DNA of 64,000 nt, taken from the NCBI GenBank assembly GCA_910578505.1, contig CAJTPV010000004.1, forward strand, positions 1 through 64,000. The letters run 5' to 3'. The notes under the pieces are model-generated. The model searched no databases. It had not been told where the DNA came from and worked only from the letters and a program-made list of their open reading frames with translations. A program made the translations under genes and the position numbers. This document shows positions 41,197 to 49,694 of the stretch, piece by piece (positions within the stretch are counted from its first letter, which is position 1; each line of letters opens with the position of its first letter). Source of the DNA: an uncultured Oscillospiraceae bacterium (GTDB lineage Bacteria > Bacillota > Clostridia > Oscillospirales > Oscillospiraceae).

Positions 41197-42228
41197 ATGA
41201 AAGGCATTCAAGTACAGGGCGCCGGGCAGGCCAGCCTGGTGGAGCTCCCCCAGCCCCAGCGGGAAGAGGGCTATGCGATCGTCAAGGTCATGGCCGCCAG
41301 CATCTGCGGCACCGACGTGAGCACCTTCCGGGGCACCAACGTCAATGTCTCCTCCTACCCCATCGTCATCGGCCACGAGACCGCCGGCATTGTGGAGGAT
41401 GTGGACGAGAACAACCGGTACGGCATCAAAAAGGGGGACCACGTGGTCCTGGACCCCTACCTCTACTGCGGCAGCTGCTACCCCTGCTCCCAGGGAAAGA
41501 CCAACTGCTGCGAGACCCTCCACTGCCTGGGCGTCCACTGTGACGGCTCCATGTGCGAGTATTTCGCCCACCCGGTCCACATGCTGCGCAAGGTGCCCCA
41601 GGACATGCCCTGGGAGCGGGTGCCCCTGGCCGAGCCCCTGGTCATCAGCATGCACGGCCTCCACACCTGTCAGCTGAAGGCGGGGGAGCACATCGTGATT
41701 ATCGGCGCAGGGGCCATCGGCCTGCTGGCCGGCATGGGGGCCCTGGCCTATGACGCCGTGCCCATTATCGTGGATGTGGTGGACGAGCGGCTGGAGCTGG
41801 CCCGGTCCTACGGCATCCCGTATACCGTCAACCCGGCCAAGGAAAACGCGGTGGAGCGGGTGATGGAGATCACCAAGGGCCGGGGCGCGGAGTGCTGCAT
41901 GGAGGCCTCCGGCTCCGACGCCGGCGTGCGCAGCACCCTGGACTACGCCGCCTACACCGGGCGCATCGCCCTGACCGGCTGGCCCAAGCACGAGATCTCC
42001 CTGCCCACCAACCTGATTACGAAAAAGGAACTGCAGGTCCGCGGCTCCCGCAACGGCGCGGGCGAGTTTGAGGAGGCCATCGAGCTGATCTACTCCGGCA
42101 GGGTCCCGGCGGAAAAGATTATCTCCAAGGTGGTTTCCTACACAGAGCTGCCCCATATGCTGGGCGAGCTGAGCGAGCACCCCGGCGACTATCTGAAGGT
42201 CGTGGGCCTGTTTCATACGGAGGGTTGA
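41197..42228 (+). CDS. zinc-dependent medium-chain dehydrogenase (idonate/threonine-dehydrogenase-like)
   Basis: A 343-residue alcohol dehydrogenase with catalytic zinc ligands in SICGTDVS and GHETAGIV, structural zinc cysteines in YCGSCYPCSQGKTNCC, and the NAD-binding IGAGAIGLLAG. In context it probably oxidises a hexonate such as L-idonate to 5-keto-gluconate. A sorbitol- or threonine-type specificity cannot be excluded from sequence alone. It lies 26 nt after the dehydratase. Confidence 0.88.
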   Translation: MKGIQVQGAGQASLVELPQPQREEGYAIVKVMAASICGTDVSTFRGTNVNVSSYPIVIGHETAGIVEDVDENNRYGIKKGDHVVLDPYLYCGSCYPCSQGKTNCCETLHCLGVHCDGSMCEYFAHPVHMLRKVPQDMPWERVPLAEPLVISMHGLHTCQLKAGEHIVIIGAGAIGLLAGMGALAYDAVPIIVDVVDERLELARSYGIPYTVNPAKENAVERVMEITKGRGAECCMEASGSDAGVRSTLDYAAYTGRIALTGWPKHEISLPTNLITKKELQVRGSRNGAGEFEEAIELIYSGRVPAEKIISKVVSYTELPHMLGELSEHPGDYLKVVGLFHTEG

Positions 42229-42231
42229 TAC

Positions 42232-43002
42232 ATGACGAATTTATTTGATATTCAGGGCCGCAAGGCCATTGTGACCGGCGCTACCCGGGGCCTGGGCTGG
42301 GGCATGGCCGAGGGATTGATGGAGGCCGGGGCCGAGGTGGTCATCTGGGGCTCCTCGGAGAAGGTGGAAGCTGTGGCGGAGGCGTTCCGGAGCCGGGGCT
42401 TTGCCTGCCACGGCGTGTCCGCCAACCTGACTGACCGGGAGAGCCTGCGGGCCGGATTCGCCCGCTCCCTGGAGCTGCTGGGCGGCAAGATCGACATCCT
42501 GGTCAACTGCGCCGGCATCCAGCGCCGCCACCCCAGCGAGGAGTTCCCCATGGAGGACTGGGACGCCGTGCTGGAGGTCAACCTCACCGCCCCCTTTGAG
42601 CTGTGCCAGCTGGCGGGCCGGGAGATGCTGAAGGAGGGATATGGCAAGATCATCAACATCGCCTCCATGCAGTCCTTCTTCGGCGGCTTCACCATTCCGG
42701 CCTACGCCTCCGCCAAGGGCGGCATCGCCCTGCTGACCAAGGCCCTGTGCAACGAGTGGGCCGGGCGGGGCATCAACGTCAACGCCATCGCCCCCGGCTA
42801 TATGGCCACGGAGATGAACACCGCTCTGCTGGACCCGGCCAACCCCCGGTACAAGGAGATCACCGACCGCATCCCCGCCCACCGCTGGGGCGGCGCCAAG
42901 GGCGAGGACATGAAGGGCCCCTGCCTGTTTTTGGCCAGCCACGCCTCCGACTACCTCAACGGCGCGGTCATCCCCGTAGACGGCGGATACGCCAGCAAAT
43001 AA
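42232..43002 (+). CDS. SDR oxidoreductase, gluconate 5-dehydrogenase-like
   Basis: A 256-residue short-chain dehydrogenase with the cofactor motif GATRGLGWGMAEGL, NCAGIQRR (NAG motif), the Ser-Tyr-Lys triad (IASMQS, YASAKGG) and the C-terminal VDGGYASK. The RRHPSEEFP segment after the NAG motif is typical of IdnO/KduD-type enzymes acting on keto-gluconates. It begins 3 bases after the zinc dehydrogenase stop. Confidence 0.9.
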   Translation: MTNLFDIQGRKAIVTGATRGLGWGMAEGLMEAGAEVVIWGSSEKVEAVAEAFRSRGFACHGVSANLTDRESLRAGFARSLELLGGKIDILVNCAGIQRRHPSEEFPMEDWDAVLEVNLTAPFELCQLAGREMLKEGYGKIINIASMQSFFGGFTIPAYASAKGGIALLTKALCNEWAGRGINVNAIAPGYMATEMNTALLDPANPRYKEITDRIPAHRWGGAKGEDMKGPCLFLASHASDYLNGAVIPVDGGYASK

Positions 43003-43027
43003 ATCTTTCATCGAGAGGTGCTGTGAA

Positions 43028-43771
43028 ATGAACGCATTCAATCAAAAAATCTCTGACATCGGCGTTGTCCCGGTCATCAAGCTCAGCCATCCGGAGCGGG
43101 ACGCCGCGCCCCTGGCAAAGGCCCTGTGCGCCGGCGGCGTGCCGGTGGCGGAGGTGACCTTCCGGGCCGCCGGGGCGGATACGGCCATCCGCCTCATGCG
43201 GGAGGCCTGCCCGGAGATGATCGTGGGTGCGGGCACCGTTACCACCAAAGCGCATATCGACGCCACCATCGCCGCGGGAGGACAGTTTATCGTCACCCCC
43301 GGCTTCGACCCGGAGCTGGTGGCCTACGCCCAGGAGAAGAACATCCCCATCTACCCCGGCTGCACCACGCCGACAGACTACCACGCCGCCCTGAAATTCG
43401 GCCTGGAACTCATCAAGTTCTTCCCCGCCGAGCAGTCCGGCGGTCTGGCGAAGATCAAGGCCATGAGCGCCCCCTTCCCCCAGTTCAAGGTCATGCCCAC
43501 CGGCGGCATCTCTCTGAAGAATCTGGCGGACTATATTGCCGCGCCGGTGATTGCCGCCTGCGGCGGGTCCTATATGGTGACGGCGGACCTGATCGACAAC
43601 CAGAAGTGGGAGGAGATTTCCAGGCTGTGCCGGAAATCCAGGGACATTGTGGAGGCCGCCCGCCTGGGGACCGCGGTGAAGGATATGCCGGACGGCGCGC
43701 TGTCCGCCAGCGCGCCGGCAGCGCCCGGACAGTTTGCGGAGCAGTCCACGGAAACTGCACAGAAAATTTGA
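43028..43771 (+). CDS. eda: 2-keto-3-deoxy-6-phosphogluconate aldolase
   Basis: A 247-residue class I aldolase that splits KDPG to pyruvate and glyceraldehyde-3-phosphate. The Schiff-base lysine is in FGLELIKFFPAEQSGG; the catalytic glutamate lies in VAEVTFRA, and FKVMPTGGISLKN forms the phosphate site. Compared with the usual 205-215 aa it has a C-terminal extension of about 30 residues rich in Ala/Ser/Pro. Confidence 0.93.
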   Translation: MNAFNQKISDIGVVPVIKLSHPERDAAPLAKALCAGGVPVAEVTFRAAGADTAIRLMREACPEMIVGAGTVTTKAHIDATIAAGGQFIVTPGFDPELVAYAQEKNIPIYPGCTTPTDYHAALKFGLELIKFFPAEQSGGLAKIKAMSAPFPQFKVMPTGGISLKNLADYIAAPVIAACGGSYMVTADLIDNQKWEEISRLCRKSRDIVEAARLGTAVKDMPDGALSASAPAAPGQFAEQSTETAQKI

Positions 43772-43786
43772 GGAGGAACTGACAGC

Positions 43787-44815
43787 ATGGGTAAGATCGT
43801 AACCTTCGGCGAGCTGATGATCCGGCTCCAGCCCTATAATTATGAGCGCTTTGTCCAGGCCGACCACCTGGAGTTCTCCTTCGGCGGCGGCGAGGCCAAT
43901 GTGGCCGTCAGCCTTGCCAACTACGGCCTGGACGCCGCCTTTGTCACCAAGCTGCCCGCCCACGCCATCGGCCAGGCGGCGGTGAACTCCCTGCGGCGCT
44001 ACGGCGTGGACACCAGCAAGATTGTCCGGGGCGGCGACCGGGTGGGCATCTACTTCAACGAGAAGGGCGCTTCCCAGCGGGGCAGCGTGTGCATCTATGA
44101 CCGGGCCCACTCCGCCATCCAGGAGGCCCAGAGCGCCGACTTTGACTGGGATAAAATCTTTGAGGACGCAGAGTGGTTCCATTTCACCGGCATCACCCCG
44201 GCTCTGGGCCCCAACGTGGTGGACATCTGCCGGGAGGCATGTAAAGCCGCCAAAGCCAAGGGCATCAAGATCTCCTGCGATCTGAACTACCGGGGCAAGC
44301 TGTGGACACGGGACCAGGCCCGGGCGGCCATGACCGACCTGTGCCAGTATGTGGACGTGTGCATCTCCAACGAGGAGGACGCCAAGGACGTGTTCGGCAT
44401 CGAGGCGGAGGCCACCGACATCTATGCCGGGGAGATCAACCGGGAGGGCTACAAGAGCGTGGCCAAGCAGCTGGCGGACCGGTTCGGCTTTGAGAAAGTG
44501 GCTATCACCCTGCGGGAGTCCCACTCCGCCTTCGACAACGGCTGGTCCGCCATGCTCTACGATGTGAAGAGCGGCGAATACTGCTTCTCCAAGAAGTACG
44601 AGCTGCACATCATCGACCGGGTAGGCGGCGGCGACAGCTTCGGCGGCGGGCTGATCTACTCCCTGCTGACCGGCAAGGACACCCAGGCGGCGGTGGAGTT
44701 CGCCGTGGCGGCCTCCGCCCTGAAGCACTCCGTCGAGGGGGACTACAACATGGTCACGCTGGCCGAGGTGGAGAAGCTGGCCGGCGGCGACGGCTCCGGA
44801 CGGATTCAGCGGTGA
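43787..44815 (+). CDS. kdgK: 2-keto-3-deoxygluconate kinase (PfkB family)
   Basis: A 342-residue PfkB-type kinase with the N-terminal substrate region (GELMIRLQPYNYERFVQADHLEFSFGGGEANVAVSLANYG) and the C-terminal ATP/anion-hole signature DRVGGGDSFGGGLIYSLLTG including the catalytic Asp. It phosphorylates KDG to give the aldolase substrate. AGGAGG precedes the ATG; a strong terminator follows. Confidence 0.92.
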   Translation: MGKIVTFGELMIRLQPYNYERFVQADHLEFSFGGGEANVAVSLANYGLDAAFVTKLPAHAIGQAAVNSLRRYGVDTSKIVRGGDRVGIYFNEKGASQRGSVCIYDRAHSAIQEAQSADFDWDKIFEDAEWFHFTGITPALGPNVVDICREACKAAKAKGIKISCDLNYRGKLWTRDQARAAMTDLCQYVDVCISNEEDAKDVFGIEAEATDIYAGEINREGYKSVAKQLADRFGFEKVAITLRESHSAFDNGWSAMLYDVKSGEYCFSKKYELHIIDRVGGGDSFGGGLIYSLLTGKDTQAAVEFAVAASALKHSVEGDYNMVTLAEVEKLAGGDGSGRIQR

Positions 44816-44842
44816 TCCCTGCGATAGAAAACTGCATAAGCC

Positions 44843-44897
44843 AATAAAACGTTGGGCCAGCGGGTAATGTTCTACCCGCTGGCCCGGCGTTTTATTG
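44843..44897 (+). terminator. terminator of the sugar-acid operon
   Basis: A long stem (GGGCCAGCGGGTA with TACCCGCTGGCCC, extended by AATAAAACG/CGTTTTATT) is followed by GTTT. It closes the dehydratase-kdgK operon and is symmetric enough to work in both directions. Confidence 0.85.
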
Positions 44898-44978
44898 TTT
44901 GACAGCATTCAGGAGGTGGAAAAAAACGGAATATATGGTAAGATAGACGCAAATTATGGCAAACAGCAAAATTTCCGA

Positions 44979-45101
44979 CAAAGCGGCGGAGGACCCTCTC
45001 CGCCAGCCTGCGGCTGACAGCTCACACCAAAGGGGGAGGCAGCGCGGCGAAAGCCGTGACGGAGAGGGCTTACTGCCGGCAATTTTGCAGCTCGCTATAG
45101 A
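44979..45101 (+). repeat. MITE-like intergenic repeat, copy at island left edge
   Basis: The stretch contains GGCGGAGGACCCTCTCCGCC, a GGCGAAAGCC stem and GTGACGGAGAGGGCTTAC (45056-45073), then TGCCGGCAATTTTGC and CTATAG. The 18-base core recurs perfectly in inverse orientation at 47,929-47,946. It lies directly before the truncated recombinase and has no coding character. Confidence 0.6.
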
Positions 45102-45117
45102 AACGGAGGTCCCCACA

Positions 45118-45811
45118 ATGTACCGCAATTTGACATCATATCCACCGATGGTGACTGGGATGGAAAACCGCATCCTGACAGGCGCACACATTGAAAATTA
45201 TGCTGCGCTGCTGCAGCAGGAGGAGCGCGCCCCCGCTACGGTCGAGAAATACAGACACGCCGCCCGCGCGTTTCTGACATGGCTGGATAGCCGGACGGTG
45301 TCCAGGGAAACTGCCGCCCAGTGGAAGGCCCATCTGCTGGACCAGCGCCTTACCCCGGCTACCGTCAACGCCAGACTCTCCGCCGTCAACGGACTGTTCC
45401 ACTTCCTGGGCTGGGACGGCTGCCGGGTCAGGCTCCTGAAGCTCCAGCGCCGCACCTTCCGGGACGCCTCCCGCGATCTCACCCGCAGCGATTACGCCTG
45501 CCTGGTGGCGGCGGCCTCCGGTCAGGTGAAGCTGCTGCTGCAGACCATCTGCGCTACCGGCATCCGGGTGTCCGAGGTCCGGTACATCACCGTGGAGGCC
45601 GCGCGGGCGGGTCGGGCCAATATCGCGCTGAAGGGGAAGATCCGCACGATCCTCCTGCCCGGAAAGCTGTGCCGGAAGCTGCTCCAGTTCGCCAAAAAAC
45701 ACAAAATCGCCTCCGGTGAGATTTTCCTCACCAAAGGCGGCAAAACACTCTCCAGACAGCGGATCTGGCAGCATATGAAGACATTGTGCGAAAAAGCGGG
45801 CGGGCGGCCTT
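45118..45811 (+). pseudogene. truncated tyrosine recombinase (phage-type integrase)
   Basis: From the ATG at 45118 the frame encodes a SAM-like core-binding domain (ENYAALLQQEERAPATVEKYRH) and the first half of the catalytic domain with the first arginine (ICATGIRVSEVRYITVEA). It reaches MKTLCEKAG and then loses similarity. The HxxR and final tyrosine of the active site are missing, replaced by sequence from an AP2-domain gene, so it cannot be active. The join lies in a GGGCGGGCGG run, which suggests deletion by microhomology. Confidence 0.75.
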
Positions 45812-46082
45812 GTCCTCAACTATATCGACGGCACCTGCGTGGAAATGCTCCGTCCGTTCCAACAACACCAGCGGCATCACGGGGGTGGAGTGGGTCACCT
45901 CCAAGCAGCGCTGGCGCGCGACCATCTGCTTCAAGGGGAAGCGGCACTATTTAGGCAGCTACTCGAATTTTAACGACGCCGTCAAGGCCCGAAAGCAGGG
46001 GGAGGAGAAGTTCCACGACCAATTTCTGCGGGAATTTGCCACCCGGCAGGCGGACAAAAAGCGGCAGAGCGGGAGACAGTGA
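45803..46082 (+). pseudogene. AP2-domain protein fragment, frameshifted
   Basis: One frame reads GLVLNYIDGTCVEML; after a shift the next frame reads RSNNTSGITGVEWV and SKQRWRATICFKGKRHYLGSY, then FNDAVKARKQGEEKFHDQF. The second part is a typical bacterial AP2-like DNA-binding domain, as found in mobile-element and homing-type proteins of gut Firmicutes. The gene has lost its 5' end where it joins the recombinase fragment and carries an internal deletion. Confidence 0.65.
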
Positions 46083-46415
46083 ATGGAACAACAGAACGAA
46101 TACATAGAAATCGACCTGCTGCGTCTGCTGCGGGCGGTATGGCGGCATATGGCGCTGGTCGTGCTGGCGGCAATTTTGTGCGGCGGCGCGGCCTTTGCCG
46201 CGGCCCGCTATCTGGTGCCGGTGAAGTATCAGGCCAGCACGCTGCTGTATGTGAATAACAGCGCGATCTCCGTGGGGAGCACGTCCATCAGCCTGTCGGA
46301 CCTGTCGGCGTCCCAGTCGCTGGTGGAAACCTATATTGTGATTTTGAATACCCGCCTCACGCTCAACGAGGTCGTTGAAAAGGCCGGGGTGGACTACTCC
46401 TTTACAAAGAAGGGC
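46083..46415 (+). pseudogene. N-terminal fragment of Wzz/CpsC-like chain-length regulator
   Basis: Starting at ATG 46083, the frame encodes EIDLLRLLRAVWRHMALVVL (first transmembrane helix), VKYQASTLLYVNNSAISVGS, SQSLVETYIVILNTRLTLNEV and GVDYSF. This is the N-terminal half of a polysaccharide co-polymerase (Wzz/CpsC). The second half, with the other transmembrane helix, is gone; the sequence passes directly into the tail of a CpsD-like kinase. Confidence 0.8.
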
Positions 46416-46479
46416 CTATCAAAGGGGGAAGTATCGCTACAGCTATTCTGCGGCGGCAAAGAAGGGGTCCGGTACATGA
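46405..46479 (+). pseudogene. C-terminal tail of a CpsD-like tyrosine kinase
   Basis: In the +1 frame relative to wzz the sequence reads YQRGKYRYSYSAAAKKGSGT and ends at TGA (46477-46479). The Tyr cluster (YRYSY) is the autophosphorylated tail of bacterial tyrosine kinases of capsule loci. Its TGA overlaps the ATG of the cpsB fragment (ATGA), the normal operon junction. Everything upstream of the tail is deleted. Confidence 0.6.
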
Positions 46480-46677
46480 CGGATATGCACTGTCATATTC
46501 TGCCCGGTATGGATGACGGCAGCCGGAGCGCGGCGGAGAGTCTGTCCATGCTGGAGGCCAGCGCGGCCCAGGGGGTGGACCGCATTGTAGCCACGCCCCA
46601 TTTCTATGCCGGGGAAAACAGTCCGGAGGTGTTTTTGTCCCGGCGGGAGCACGCCTATGAGCGGCTCAAGGCCGTGT
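46476..46677 (+). pseudogene. N-terminal fragment of CpsB-like tyrosine phosphatase
   Basis: The frame from ATG 46476 begins TDMHCHILPGMDDGSRSAAE and continues AAQGVDRIVATPHFYAGENS, the PHP-type phosphatase start of CpsB/YwqE with its metal-binding HxH. Only about 67 of some 250 residues remain, up to EHAYERLKAVW. The sequence then switches to a glycosyltransferase. Confidence 0.8.
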
Positions 46678-46679
46678 GG

Positions 46680-47347
46680 CGGCCCGGTATGCCGGAGAGT
46701 GGCTGTTCGGAAAGCGGGCTGTGCGGGAGAACAAGGTCACCATTTTTAACAACGCAATTGATCTGGAGCGGTTCCGGTTCAATCCCAGCATACGGGAGTC
46801 AGTCCGCCGGGAGTTGGGATTGGAAGGAAAGTTTGTCATCGGCCATGTGGGACGGTTCTGCATACAAAAAAACCACGATTTCTTGATTGATGTATTCGCT
46901 GAGGTGTACCGGCAGAGAAATGATGCTGTTCTGGTGCTAGTGGGAAACGGTGAACTTTTTGATGAAGTCAAGGCAAAGGTGCATCGCCTGGGGCTGGATA
47001 ATGCGGTGGTTTTTTTAGGTGTTCGCGGTGATGTGGACCGGCTCTATCAGGCTATGGATGTGTTTGTGTTGCCTTCTCGGTATGAGGGACTTGGCATTGT
47101 AAATATTGAGGCCCAAACGGCGGGTTTGCCATGCGTTGTGTCGGACGTGGTTCCGTTGGAGGCAAAAATGACTGACCAGATTATTTTTCTCCCACTATAC
47201 AAAAATGCGGATAAATGGGCGGAGTGGATCTGTAAATACGGCATATCTGACGTGAGAAGTCGCGGGCGGGAGTGGCGAGAAACTAGATTCGATATCGCCT
47301 CTGAAGGAAAAAATTTACAATATTTTATGCGAAACGGACGGAGCAGT
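46680..47347 (+). pseudogene. C-terminal part of a GT4-family glycosyltransferase
   Basis: The frame shows YAGEWLFGKRAVRENKVTIF, IGHVGRFCIQKNHDFLIDVF, DRLYQAMDVFVLPSRYEGLG and IVNIEAQTAGLPCVVSDVVP. This is the nucleotide-sugar-binding half of a GT-B (GT4) enzyme of polysaccharide synthesis. The N-terminal acceptor domain (about 150-170 residues) is missing. The 3' end runs without a stop into the next glycosyltransferase, probably through a one-base shift. Confidence 0.8.
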
Positions 47348-47932
47348 ATGAAAAAAATCAAAGTTTTGCATCTTGAATTATCAGAAAACACGGGTAGTAT
47401 TGAAGTGTTCCTATACAATCTTTACTCTCATATTGATAGAGACCAGTTCCAATTTGATTTTATTACTCAATCTGATGCACCGGCAAAAGAAAACGAATTT
47501 AAAGATTTGGGCGGACATATTATCAAAATATCGTCTTACAAACATCCTGTACGCTATTATCGAGAATTAAAAACGGTTATGGAACGTGGATATGATATTA
47601 TCCATATTCACAAAAACTCGGCTGCCAACATATTACCTGTTGTAATTGCAAATATAGTGGGGAACGCCACTGCTATTTCGCACTCACATAACACTTCACC
47701 AACTAGTGGCGGTAGGATATCCCTGCTCTTGCATAAAGTAAACCGCGGCTACTTGTACAAAGCGATAAAGTATCATTTGGCATGTTCACAAGAGGCGGGG
47801 AAATGGATGTATGGAAGTAATAAAGAATTTCACGTTATACCAAACGGAATTGATACTAAAAGATTTGCATTCAACCAGCAAACAAGAAATTTATATCGAA
47901 GAGAACTATATAGTGCCGGAATTTGCCGGTAA
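47348..47932 (+). pseudogene. N-terminal part of a second GT4-family glycosyltransferase
   Basis: From ATG 47348 the frame encodes KKIKVLHLELSENTGSIEVF, YDIIHIHKNSAANILPVVIA, AISHSHNTSPTSGGRISLLL and EFHVIPNGIDTKRF, the acceptor domain and linker of a GT4 enzyme. It stops after RNLYRRELYSAGICR where an inverted intergenic repeat begins, so the catalytic C-terminal half is lost. Base composition is much more AT-rich than the flanks. Confidence 0.8.
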
Positions 47933-47960
47933 GCCCTCTCCGTCACCGCCGGAGGCGGGA
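47905..47960 (-). repeat. MITE-like intergenic repeat, inverted copy at island right edge
   Basis: GTAAGCCCTCTCCGTCAC (47929-47946) is the exact reverse complement of 45056-45073, with CCGGCAA and CTATAtAG-like flanks also shared. With the left copy it frames the fragments at 45.1-47.9 kb as an inverted pair. Confidence 0.6.
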
Positions 47961-47971
47961 CCGGTTTCTCA

Positions 47972-49201
47972 TCACGCTGCTATCAAAGTATACGGCACCG
48001 TACCCTCAATGTAATCGTATTCGCTTGGCATATCTACTGCAATTCCGTAGTTCTCATTGATTCCAGTTCCCGTAATATGGTAATCCCATCTATAATTTAG
48101 TGCTTTTCTGCCAAAAACTTGATACGATGTGACTGTATCGACCCTCATTGCAACATAAAAGAAATCCCCAATCGCGCTGTTCCTCTCAGGCGCCGCATAT
48201 ATCCAATATCCTTCCGATTCCCATATGTTACCTACCTGTGTAGCTTTGTTTTTTGTTCCAGGATATGCTTTGAAAAACGAACTAGTGTAGTAATCTTCGG
48301 CGAACGCATAAGAATATGTAAGTGAAAAGGGGGTGCTAGGAATGTTTAAATTAAATCCTAACGAAAGCGGATTGTTTCTACTGAAAATTTGACCTTGAAA
48401 ATCTGTTTGCATGGAAGAGAAATATTCTCCCTGCGGCGTTGAAAGATTAATCTCTCCACAATTTACCCCAAGGCTGCTTCCATCTGTGGTCACCCTACTG
48501 CCGCCATAAGGGGTGTATACCGTCCACTTGTCTTTGATTCCCAATGTAAAGCAGAACAAACCTCCCGTCTGATTATTTATCACAGAAGGATAATCCGCGA
48601 TGGCTTCTATCTGGATATACTCCTTGTATATATCCCCATAAATATTATTTGTTGTTGAATACGACCTTCTAGTGGAAGACGTTGTATCTCGAACTCCTGG
48701 CAAAGCAACTTCCTCTTCCAGAACGACATCACTGCTCACAAAAGCGGTATACCAATTGGTATTGTAATTCTCATATGATTCTCTTTTACCAGCCTCGCCG
48801 CTAAACCGGACATCGACATATAACATGTTATTAGCATCCTTTTCTTTCAAAACAAATCGAACAAACGATTCGAGATCAAGGACACTCAGCACATCATAGT
48901 TTTCATTCCAATCCCTTGGATTTACAAAAGCACCGCTCTCTATAGAAACAGAAACATCAAACGCCTTCCCCTTTTCTCCTTGTCCAGATACAGTCAAGCC
49001 GGATTCCGTTAATGCTGCATTGGAACCCGGCAATACAGACACGTCCTCACGCTTGTCCGCAGATAATGTGTCACCATCAGCAGCGTAGTTTTCAAAGTAA
49101 GATATAGAAACTTCAAAATTTGCTGCCATCGCCGTAGAGGTCACGCTCATCATCAAAAAAGCAAACACCACAACTAAAAATCCACTTATTTTGCGTTTCA
49201 T
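47972..49201 (-). CDS. secreted protein of unknown function
   Basis: A 409-residue protein with a clear Sec signal peptide (KRKISGFLVVVFAFLMMSVTSTAMAA; cleavage near residue 27). The rest is beta-rich and polar, with many Tyr/Ser/Asn, few cysteines and no sortase or lipobox signal. I do not recognise the family. AGGAGA precedes the ATG at 49201, and a consensus promoter lies at 49431-49459 with a leader of about 220 nt. It is markedly AT-richer than neighbouring core genes, which suggests transfer. Confidence 0.75.
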   Translation of the reverse strand: MKRKISGFLVVVFAFLMMSVTSTAMAANFEVSISYFENYAADGDTLSADKREDVSVLPGSNAALTESGLTVSGQGEKGKAFDVSVSIESGAFVNPRDWNENYDVLSVLDLESFVRFVLKEKDANNMLYVDVRFSGEAGKRESYENYNTNWYTAFVSSDVVLEEEVALPGVRDTTSSTRRSYSTTNNIYGDIYKEYIQIEAIADYPSVINNQTGGLFCFTLGIKDKWTVYTPYGGSRVTTDGSSLGVNCGEINLSTPQGEYFSSMQTDFQGQIFSRNNPLSLGFNLNIPSTPFSLTYSYAFAEDYYTSSFFKAYPGTKNKATQVGNIWESEGYWIYAAPERNSAIGDFFYVAMRVDTVTSYQVFGRKALNYRWDYHITGTGINENYGIAVDMPSEYDYIEGTVPYTLIAA

Positions 49202-49430
49202 TGTTTTTTCTCCTATTATTATATTTGCGGTTTGAGCCACGATAGCCAGTCGTGTCTCGAATCGCATCGCATCGTTATCAAAGCTGGCGGATTCTCATAG
49301 ATTTTAAAACCCATTCCGAGACAATTCGCTGGGGTAAACCTCCTTTTTCTGTATTTTATCCCGGAAAGAATTTCCCCAATAAAGCGCAGACTCTTAAAAA
49401 TTTCATTCTGTTCAAATCTGCCATAACCAG

Positions 49431-49459
49431 ATAATACCATATAAATCTATATTTGTCAA
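49431..49459 (-). promoter_or_regulatory. promoter of the secreted-protein gene
   Basis: On the minus strand TTGACA (49459-49454) and TATTAT (49436-49431) are 17 nt apart. The leader to 49201 contains AAAGGAGG at about 49,342, which could serve a short upstream frame, but I see no convincing product there. Confidence 0.7.
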
Positions 49460-49521
49460 TCCGATATATTAATAAAATTTTTTACCATACTACAATATTC
49501 ATACACCCGAAGGAAAAGAAG

Positions 49522-49684
49522 ATGGCAAAGAAAAACGACAACACCGGCCACTCGTTCCTGGCCTATTTCAAACGTGCCACCAGTTCGCTGGTCGTCCTGC
49601 GTCTGTTGCTGGATAAGCCTATGTATGGCTACGAGCTGACCCAGGAGATGAAACGGCGCAGCGGTGGGAATTTCACCATATACT
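49522..49684 (+). pseudogene. N-terminal fragment of a PadR-family regulator
   Basis: The frame begins MAKKNDNTGHSFLAYFKRAT and continues LLLDKPMYGYELTQEMKRRS, the start of a PadR-type winged helix. It breaks after GGNFTI, exactly before the recognition helix region. The following bases belong to the 3' end of the oppositely oriented gene at 49,695. Confidence 0.7.
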
Positions 49685-49694
49685 TAAAAAGCAA

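Noticed and set aside
49219..49440. 73-codon minus-strand frame in the leader of the secreted-protein gene
   Set aside because: The translation (MVLSGYGRFEQNEIF...) has some protein-like look, but its start lies at or before the predicted transcription start and no ribosome binding site is present. Kept as untranslated leader.
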